Source of the DNA: Arthrobacter sp. Leaf337
GTDB taxonomy: Bacteria > Actinomycetota > Actinomycetes > Actinomycetales > Micrococcaceae
DNA length: 64,000 nt
NCBI RefSeq assembly: GCF_001423745.1
Contig: NZ_LMPC01000010.1
Location: 16,356 to 80,355 of the forward strand
Reading direction: 5' to 3'
Every line of letters begins with the position of its first letter. Within the stretch, counting starts at the first letter, position 1. Both the position numbers and the translations under genes were made by a program. A model generated the notes under the pieces. The model had not been told where the DNA came from and did not search any database. It saw only the letters and a list, made by a program, of their open reading frames with translations. This document shows, one piece after another, positions 17,504 to 23,579 of this stretch.

Positions 17504-18238
17504 ATGGGCAATGATGGCTGTGGCTTTCAATTGAGTCTGCTTCAAACGTGGCAACTTTGCCGCGGCACCAAGGTCGTGCACGTTGCAGCTCGGCAACAGC
17601 GGCTCATTACTGCGTTGGCGATCAATGGTCCCCGCCCACGAGGTTATCTGGTTGGTTTGTTGTGGCCCGAGTGTCGCGAGTCTAGGGCACTCGAAAGCTT
17701 GCGAGTCAGCATCCACCTCGTCTCGCGGCAGGTCCCCGGCCTGCTCATCAACGGTGGGACGGTGCTGTCACTCAGCGAAATGGTCGATGTCGACCTGCAC
17801 CGGGTCCGCGCGCAGATCCGGGAACTGCGCCGAACTGGACTTAATGGAAACGTGGCCTCATGTCTGCACCAGTTGCGGGACGCCGACTTGCTCCCGGGCT
17901 GGTATGACGACTGGGTGCTGTTTGAACAGAGCAGGTTGCGGCAGGCCCGGCTCCACGCACTTCAGATCATTGCTCGGGAGTCGCTGACGCGCTGTGACTA
18001 TGAGTCTGCCTTGGAGGCCTCGGAGGCAGCATTGGAACTTGAACCGCTCTATGAAAGTGCAGTTGGACTTCTCATCCAGACTGAGCGGAAGCAGGGCAAC
18101 AATGCGGCCGCACTTCGGGCTTTCGACAAGTATCAAGCGAAACTGAAGGAGGATATGGGACTGGTGCCTTCGGAGGCCATTCGGCGCCTTGTGGCGGACA
18201 TCATCGTCGGAGCCACACTGCAAACTAAGGAGAGATAG
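17504..18238 (+). CDS. SARP-like transcriptional regulator (winged helix + BTAD), third of three
   Basis: The 244-residue protein starts at the ATG at 17504, with GGGGG six bases upstream (an in-frame GTG at 17498 is nearly equivalent). The winged helix is more diverged than in the other two (GYLVGLLWPECRESRALESLRVSI). The BTAD part is clear: LLPGWYDDWVLFEQSRLRQARLHAL, then EPLYESAVGLLIQTERKQGN. It ends tail-to-tail, with adjacent stop codons, against the leftward 83-residue gene. It is the SARP nearest the tail operon (about 1 kb), making it one candidate to bind the repeats at 19162. Three diverged SARPs in one island suggest separate inputs. Confidence 0.82.
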   Translation: MGNDGCGFQLSLLQTWQLCRGTKVVHVAARQQRLITALAINGPRPRGYLVGLLWPECRESRALESLRVSIHLVSRQVPGLLINGGTVLSLSEMVDVDLHRVRAQIRELRRTGLNGNVASCLHQLRDADLLPGWYDDWVLFEQSRLRQARLHALQIIARESLTRCDYESALEASEAALELEPLYESAVGLLIQTERKQGNNAAALRAFDKYQAKLKEDMGLVPSEAIRRLVADIIVGATLQTKER

Positions 18239-18490
18239 CTAGACCTCGCTAGGAGGGGCAGACTGGGCAAAGAGCCACTGGCGCACAACGCTAAGGACCT
18301 CGTTCGGATTGGCACTGTAGGCGGTGCCCGGCTCATCGCCCGGGACTTGGCTATAAGTAACCCTGGCGCGAAAACTTGGCTCCTGGTTTGATTCGTGCCA
18401 TGTGCGGATAACTAGCGTGCCCATGGACGGCATTGACGAGTCCGACTCGTCTTCATCGGAGATTCCTGACGGACGATCATCGTTGGTCAT
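18239..18490 (-). CDS. Small protein (83 aa), relative of the 63-residue SARP-linked protein
   Basis: The N-terminal 25 residues are acidic and Ser-rich (SDEDESDSS), followed by a compact region with GTLVIRTWHE and EVLSVVRQWLF segments that match the layout of the 63-residue protein at 15631. The ATG at 18490 has AAAGGTG eight bases upstream. The gene is convergent with, and touches, the third SARP gene. Repeated pairing of this family with SARP genes suggests a functional link; no function is known to me. Confidence 0.65.
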   Translation of the reverse strand: MTNDDRPSGISDEDESDSSMPSMGTLVIRTWHESNQEPSFRARVTYSQVPGDEPGTAYSANPNEVLSVVRQWLFAQSAPPSEV

Positions 18491-19161
18491 GGCATTTCAC
18501 CTTTTACTCTCAATCATCGACGACCCACATCCTGATCGATCGCAATCTTGGCGCTCAGCGAGTCCGTCTAGGTTGTCAGCCGAGAGCTTGGTGAACGTTC
18601 TCCCTGGCAACTACCCGGGGAACGGGGACCCCGGATGCCTTGATCCTGCTGCACAAGAATCAGGAATCAACCTGTGTTTGCCAAAAGTTCGCTCAAGATC
18701 GCCGAAAGCAAAATGACCAGGACCGGCGCTAGGCCGCATTTTGCCGACGGAAAGGATATGCCGAAGTAGTCCGGCATGGTAGGCATCAATGCCGTCAGAA
18801 ATCCTTCAGTCTCTTCAAACAGTGGCGTGGCATCGCCACCCGCTACGACAAACTCACACTGTCCGGCGTTGTCCTCCATGCCGTCGTTATCTGGCCACGC
18901 CAATAAGGGAGACACACCCTAGCTGAGTCTGGAACCACGTCTCCCGGGTCAATGGATGCTTCGAAGACGCGTTCGAGCAGTGTGCTAGGGGCTCCCGTAT
19001 GGGGTTTTTAGTCGCTCAGCGGCTTGTAAGTTGATCGGGGAAAATTTGGATGTCGGGGTGCTGCGCAGTGCTCGCGCTCGACCCCGACTGGTAGCAGACC
19101 GGGCGCTCGTCCGCGCCACCGGAACCCTAGGCAGGCCGGGCGTTGGCGCGACGGGGGCGTG
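18491..19161. other. Intergenic region before the tail operon
   Basis: No gene can be supported. A reverse-strand frame (18667-18915, 82 codons) has a repetitive shadow-like composition and is left out. The right end leads into the repeat operator at 19162. Confidence 0.35.
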
Positions 19162-19214
19162 TGACGGGTCAGTGACGGAGCTTTGACGATTGGGTGACGG
19201 CACGAGCTTAGGGT
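19162..19214 (+). promoter_or_regulatory. SARP-type operator and leaderless promoter of the contractile tail operon (four repeats)
   Basis: TGACG starts at 19162, 19173, 19184 and 19195, an exact 11-bp period over four copies (TGACGGG, TGACGGA, TGACGAT, TGACGGC). Seven bases after the last heptamer is TAGGGT (19209-19214), a TANNNT -10 box; the ATG at 19221 follows after six bases, so transcription probably starts at or next to the start codon. Direct repeats one turn apart with about 8 bp to the -10 are the published binding layout of SARP regulators, in which the activator covers the missing -35. Three SARP genes lie to the left. Confidence 0.75.
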
Positions 19215-19220
19215 CGAGCT

Positions 19221-19961
19221 ATGTCCGGACTCGTCGACCGCCTCATGGTGCGCTACCTCGACCCCGTTGCGGTGCAGCACCTGCTGGTGCCGGTGGGGGA
19301 CACGGCCCTCGCGCGTGCCCGGGCGCTGCTTACCAGCGTGTACGAGGCGGAGTCGCTGGGCTTTGAGGCAGTCGATCAGGTCACTGTGCAGGGTCTTTCA
19401 CACCAGGTGCCGATCGCGGCTGGGCGGACCAGCCGGGGGACTTGGGAGCGGATCACGCCCTCGCCCGAACACACGCTGCTCACCCTCGACGCACCCGCCG
19501 CCGCGCCCAGCGACTGGATCGACCTCAGCCTGGAAGTCGCAGTCGCGGTGCGGGTCAGCGACCGCGGGCCGCTGCTGGAATCGGTGGCATCTCAGAAGGT
19601 GGCGACGCCGGCGGGAGCCGACCCCGCCCTCGGCTACCGACTGCATTATGCCGAGCCCGCGGTCTATGTGCCCACCGACCCGGCCGTGCGGCGCACCTAC
19701 CCGCTGCGGGTGTGCGCCCTATTCCTAGACGGCTCCGATCTTCTGTCGGCCCTGCGCCGGGTGGCCGCCGCCCGCCGGGAGGTGGACGCGGCCCAGAACT
19801 TCCGGGACAGCTACGAGGGCGGTGCCGTTCGTTCGGCCGCTGCCTGGATCGCGGTCTTCGACGACGCCGCCTTCCAGGGCCCGGCGCCTGCGCCAACCCA
19901 CGACGACGTCACGCGGCTGCTGGCCGCGGAGGGGATCGTCGCTGCCTTCGAGACCACTTGA
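19221..19961 (+). CDS. First gene of the contractile tail operon, unknown function (246 aa)
   Basis: I do not recognise the family. The first two thirds look beta-rich (DLSLEVAVAVRVSDRG, then YVPTDPAVRRTYPLRV); the last third is helical (LLSALRRVAAARREVDAAQNF). It lies immediately before the disordered protein and the sheath gene, where some contractile systems encode a terminator or cap protein. That role is only positional. The ATG sits at the predicted transcription start, with no room for a ribosome site. It shows no resemblance to the DUF4255 cap protein of PVC/Afp systems that I can see. Confidence 0.75.
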   Translation: MSGLVDRLMVRYLDPVAVQHLLVPVGDTALARARALLTSVYEAESLGFEAVDQVTVQGLSHQVPIAAGRTSRGTWERITPSPEHTLLTLDAPAAAPSDWIDLSLEVAVAVRVSDRGPLLESVASQKVATPAGADPALGYRLHYAEPAVYVPTDPAVRRTYPLRVCALFLDGSDLLSALRRVAAARREVDAAQNFRDSYEGGAVRSAAAWIAVFDDAAFQGPAPAPTHDDVTRLLAAEGIVAAFETT

Positions 19962-19989
19962 GACGTCCATGACCGAAGAAGGAGCCTCC

Positions 19990-20265
19990 ATGCCCGACAC
20001 AGACAAGCCCGGCGGCAAGGCCGCCGGGGTCGAACCCGCAGCGCAACCCAGCCGCGCGACGCGGCGGAGCACGAAGACCGACGGGGCCGAACCGGAGGCA
20101 CAACCGACCCCCGCCCCGAAGCGTCGGCGTCCGAGTCCCGCGACGGCCGGTACGACGGAGGCCAGGACGGCAGAGGGCGGCGAGCCGACGCGCACGTCGG
20201 CGGAGCTGGCCGAGCTGGAGCGGCTCCGGGCCCGGCTGGTCATGAAGTCCCGTGGGAGGCGATGA
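19990..20265 (+). CDS. Short disordered Ala/Pro/Lys/Arg-rich protein (91 aa)
   Basis: The protein is almost entirely low-complexity (PGGKAAGVEPAAQPS, PAPKRRRPSPATAG), with a short helical C-terminus (AELAELERLRARLVMKSR). The ATG at 19990 has AAGGAG eight bases upstream; another ATG at 19969 is less well placed. Its stop overlaps the sheath start (ATGA). A small structural linker or chaperone in particle assembly is possible; nothing in the sequence decides. Confidence 0.6.
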   Translation: MPDTDKPGGKAAGVEPAAQPSRATRRSTKTDGAEPEAQPTPAPKRRRPSPATAGTTEARTAEGGEPTRTSAELAELERLRARLVMKSRGRR

Positions 20266-21575
20266 CGGTGCCGGTCAAGTACATCGACGTCAACGCGCGC
20301 AGCGACATGTTCGTCGCTGCGACGCGGGCCTTCGGGACGATCGCGATCGTGGGGAGGGGCCGCACAGGCAGTCCGGTCTCCGAGCCGCGCGCCTTCACCG
20401 ACCCAGCGGACGCCGTCAAGGAATATTCCCTGCCAGGCCGCACAGTGGACGACGGCGTGCTGAACTCCACCACGACGCTCACCTCGGCTAAAGCCGCCTT
20501 CGTCGCGGCCGATGTCGGGCGGACGGTCAGCGGCCGGGGCGTCGCGGATAAAACGGAAATCGTGAGTATCACCGACGGCACCACCGTGGTTCTGAGCAAG
20601 GCGGCCACGGCCACCGCGAACGAGGTGAGTATCACCCTGGGCCGCACACCCCCCTCGGACCTTGAGGCGGCGATCGCGATCGCGTTCCGACAGTCACCGC
20701 CACCGACGACGATCTGGGGCGTCCAAGTCGACGCCGCCACCCCGGGATGGGACGACGCCCTAACCGCGGTATCCACCCTAGACGCGCAGATCGTGCTACT
20801 GGCGAACACACCGCTGAACGACGCCAACAAGGACACGCTGCGCAAGCTCGCAGCGCACGTGAACACAGTCTCGAACACCGGGAGCGATGGGAAGGAGCGG
20901 ATCGGCGTCGCCATGCTCGACACGAAGCTCTCAGCCGTCGCGGCTGCGGCTCTGAACACCGGGCCGCTCAGCGACGAGCGCATGGTCCTTATCGCGCACA
21001 AGTCCGACGAGGACGCCGCGGCGGCGCTGGCAGGCGTGGTGGCCGGCTACGAGCCGCACATATCGCTGCTGCTCAAACCGATCCGGCTGAACCAAACCAC
21101 GGCCTTCACCGACACCGAAATTGACGCATTCGACCAGGGATTCGTCAACTGGGTGACCAGCCCGGTACTGCTGCCAGGGCGGGGCACGTACCTCGGCGAG
21201 GCGTACACCGCCAACCCGTCGCAGGGGAACAAGAAGTACGTGGATGTAGTACGTACGCTCGACGATACAAACTTCCGCATCAAGGCTGGGCTGATCCGTT
21301 CGATCGGCAACCTGCGGATCAGCCGGTCAGGTCTTCGCGCCGTCGAGACGATCGTCGAGTCCGTGCTCTCCCCGCTGGTCTCCCAGCACGTGATCGAGGA
21401 CTACGGCATCACCATCCCGCTGCTTGTGCTGCTCGAGAAGGACCCGGCCTCGCTTTCGGCGGCCGAGCTCGCCCAGATCCAAGCCGCCCAGGCCAACCGC
21501 AACGTCGACATGACTGTGACCGTTGACTACGCGGGTGCGATCCACCGCCTCCACATCGACTTGGTCTTCACGTAG
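20262..21575 (+). CDS. Contractile tail sheath protein
   Basis: The 437-residue protein fits the tail sheath family. The C-terminal domain is the most typical part: INSW-like QGFVNWVTSP, then RTLDDTNFRIKAGLIRSIGNLRIS, then a last strand region VTVDYAGAIHRLHIDLVFT. The sheath contracts around the tube to drive it into the target. An extra segment of about 75 residues (about 55-130), with the pattern DVGRTVSGRGV...VVLSKAATATA, interrupts the N-terminal part and looks like a small beta-sandwich decoration exposed on the particle. It is the only sheath gene in the window, whereas PVC/Afp-type systems have several. The ATG overlaps the previous stop. Confidence 0.9.
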   Translation: MTVPVKYIDVNARSDMFVAATRAFGTIAIVGRGRTGSPVSEPRAFTDPADAVKEYSLPGRTVDDGVLNSTTTLTSAKAAFVAADVGRTVSGRGVADKTEIVSITDGTTVVLSKAATATANEVSITLGRTPPSDLEAAIAIAFRQSPPPTTIWGVQVDAATPGWDDALTAVSTLDAQIVLLANTPLNDANKDTLRKLAAHVNTVSNTGSDGKERIGVAMLDTKLSAVAAAALNTGPLSDERMVLIAHKSDEDAAAALAGVVAGYEPHISLLLKPIRLNQTTAFTDTEIDAFDQGFVNWVTSPVLLPGRGTYLGEAYTANPSQGNKKYVDVVRTLDDTNFRIKAGLIRSIGNLRISRSGLRAVETIVESVLSPLVSQHVIEDYGITIPLLVLLEKDPASLSAAELAQIQAAQANRNVDMTVTVDYAGAIHRLHIDLVFT

Positions 21576-21627
21576 CCGCCCTTCGGCCGGTCCTCACCGT
21601 CCCGGCCCTCATCCCGCAGGAGCACCG

Positions 21628-22041
21628 ATGCCCGACCCCCTGAAGTGGGACACCCGCCTGACGATTATGCGCGGGACCGAGCCGATCTCACCGGTCGACT
21701 CCTTTAACCCGACTTTCTCGACCCCGACCCAGCCGTTCCACTCCCTGGAGGCGGACAACGTCGGTTATGTCGTCCAGCCACAAACCTTTACCTTCACGAT
21801 GGCTGTGAAGGCGGTGGGGCCGGCAGTCGCGCAGTTGACCGACATCGCCCGCCGCAGCGAGGCATTCGCCCTTTCGCTCTCACCTGAGCGTGGTAACGAC
21901 TGGACCTACGCCAAGGTCGCCTTCAACGACTGCTACATCACCTCGATAGCCAACACCGTGGTCATCGACGGCGTGCCGACGACGACTTTCACCTGCATCT
22001 GCCTCGAGGTGCTCACCACCGCGGCAGGAGGCGGGAAGTGA
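21628..22041 (+). CDS. Tail tube protein
   Basis: The 137-residue protein directly follows the sheath, the usual position and size of the tail tube subunit. Composition is beta-rich (VQPQTFTFTMAVKAVG, VVIDGVPTTTFTCICLEVLT), as in the Hcp/gp19 fold. The ATG at 21628 is preceded by AGGAG. It is the only obvious tube gene; PVC-type particles have two or three. The assignment rests on position, length and composition rather than a diagnostic motif. Confidence 0.7.
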   Translation: MPDPLKWDTRLTIMRGTEPISPVDSFNPTFSTPTQPFHSLEADNVGYVVQPQTFTFTMAVKAVGPAVAQLTDIARRSEAFALSLSPERGNDWTYAKVAFNDCYITSIANTVVIDGVPTTTFTCICLEVLTTAAGGGK

Positions 22042-22268
22042 GCGACGGACCGGGCGTGCGTGTCCTCAGCAGTGGCATCGCGGTCGTCCACGAGGGCGAG
22101 CAAATCGTGCCCGCCGAAGGGGCGAGCGCCCGTTTTGGCCCACCGCCCGCGTCCGACATCCACTACTCCTTCCCGGTGCACGTAGTGGTCGTCGGCGGCC
22201 TCGATGATCAGGCCAGCACCGCGATCCAAGAGGACCTCCTGGACAAGCTTTACCGAGCGCTGGGCTGA
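22038..22268 (+). CDS. Small protein carrying a strand-loop-helix module shared with the next two genes
   Basis: The 76-residue protein ends with SFPVHVVVVGGLDD followed by an amphipathic helix (IQEDLLDKLYRAL). A similar strand-Gly-helix unit opens the 435-residue protein (FPVTVEISGD, then AVGRAVEEAL) and the 960-residue protein (ARITGDLP, then LQAAIAAGVARAL). The start overlaps the tube stop (ATGA). A role in loading or docking cargo at the tube is a hypothesis based on this sharing and on its place. Confidence 0.6.
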   Translation: MSDGPGVRVLSSGIAVVHEGEQIVPAEGASARFGPPPASDIHYSFPVHVVVVGGLDDQASTAIQEDLLDKLYRALG

Positions 22269-22271
22269 CTC

Positions 22272-23579
22272 GTGGCCGAACTGACCTGCGAATTTCCCGT
22301 GACCGTCGAGATTTCGGGCGATCCGGCGACGATCGACCCGGAGGCCGTCGGGCGCGCGGTCGAGGAGGCCCTGGTGGTCCGCCTGCGTGAGGCGGAGGCC
22401 GAGCTGGCCACCCGGTCCACGTTGGTGCAGGTCATTGCTTCCCCGTCTGCACCTGTCTCGGCGCCACCCGGGACGCCGGGCCCGCCCGTCCCGCCTGCCG
22501 GCCCCGCCCTGGAGGCGCCCCCGTGGTCCGAGGCCGAGGATGACAGCCCCGGGCTCAGTGAGCTCTCGATGCTCTCGACAGCGCTGATCCGCGACGGGTA
22601 CATCAAACAGGTCGCGGGCGTGATCGGACCGGGCTGGCGGGCGATGTCGCAGGCCGAGTTGACGGCGTTCCTCACCCGCACCTACGCCGAGCCCCAGATC
22701 CGCGTGATGTTCCTGGAAACCTACGTACGGCGCAACGCCGTCAAGGCCACATTCCGGACGGCGAGCGTGATCTCCGCACTCGTGCTGGGGGTGGTATGGG
22801 CGCAGGATAACATCGCGGAGGGCGAGTGGGACGTCGCAGCGGCGAAGGTGGGCGGCTCCACTCTCACGGCGTGGCTGTTCAACCGTTTGCTATACGCGCG
22901 GGATCCGGCCGCCCAAGCCTTAATGGCCCGGGCGCCGGGCGAGTTCGGGCGGTGGTTCCAGAGTGCGGCGAAGTCCAACCGCGCGGTCAACTTCCTGGCC
23001 CGTGACCTCAACAGGGCGCTGCTGATATGGTCGCTCAAGGACGTGCTGATGAGCGGCGGCGGCGAGGGCCCGTCCATCCCATTCGACATCATCTACGACG
23101 TTGACGTGGACGACGAGTCGACGTGGCGTGAGCCCGACCAGGTGCTGCTCGACCTCGGCTTCAACATCTGGTACCGCCAAGTGCCGACCGAGCGTTGGCC
23201 GCAGGCGGCAGCGGGGCACCTGTACCTCGGCAAGGTGGAGGGCAGTGCCACGACCGCGTTGTTGCGAGAATTGGACATTAATCCTTCACAGCTACCCGAA
23301 CTTGCAGGGCGGCTTTATCAAGTGGTCGGCCCGTGGCACGAGGTCGACCTGTTGATCACCTCCGTCGCCGAACGCGAGGTCACCGAGACGGACAAGGTCT
23401 ACGTGCTGACCACGGGGGAGCGCAGCGGTGCCCTTTTCGGCGGCCGCGGCCACTACCGGCAAGTCGAAGTGGTCCCTGCAAACAGGGCCGCGGTCGAACT
23501 GTTTGGGGGTGCGGCGTCCGAGCGCGTCCCCGAGTACCTGCTACGTCCCGTGCTCCGGACAGGAGGACAAACACAGTGA
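22272..23579 (+). CDS. Probable cargo or tail-associated protein (435 aa), unknown function
   Basis: Residues 1-45 carry the strand-loop-helix module also present in its neighbours, followed by a Pro-rich linker (about 58-78) and a mostly helical middle. A weakly hydrophobic stretch (TASVISALVLGVVWA, near residue 165) may be membrane-active or simply buried. The C-terminal third has mixed alpha/beta character (LYLGKVEGS, DKVYVLTTGERSG). No enzyme motif was found. The GTG start is three bases after the previous stop, and its own stop overlaps the nuclease-toxin gene. Either a partner of that toxin or a second effector would fit. A tape-measure role is less likely given the globular-looking C-terminus. 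Confidence 0.6.
   Translation: MAELTCEFPVTVEISGDPATIDPEAVGRAVEEALVVRLREAEAELATRSTLVQVIASPSAPVSAPPGTPGPPVPPAGPALEAPPWSEAEDDSPGLSELSMLSTALIRDGYIKQVAGVIGPGWRAMSQAELTAFLTRTYAEPQIRVMFLETYVRRNAVKATFRTASVISALVLGVVWAQDNIAEGEWDVAAAKVGGSTLTAWLFNRLLYARDPAAQALMARAPGEFGRWFQSAAKSNRAVNFLARDLNRALLIWSLKDVLMSGGGEGPSIPFDIIYDVDVDDESTWREPDQVLLDLGFNIWYRQVPTERWPQAAAGHLYLGKVEGSATTALLRELDINPSQLPELAGRLYQVVGPWHEVDLLITSVAEREVTETDKVYVLTTGERSGALFGGRGHYRQVEVVPANRAAVELFGGAASERVPEYLLRPVLRTGGQTQ

Noticed and set aside
18667..18915. Reverse open frame of 82 codons with a GGDATPLFEE segment
   Set aside because: Composition resembles an antisense shadow, with no start signal and no partner gene; not supported as a gene.
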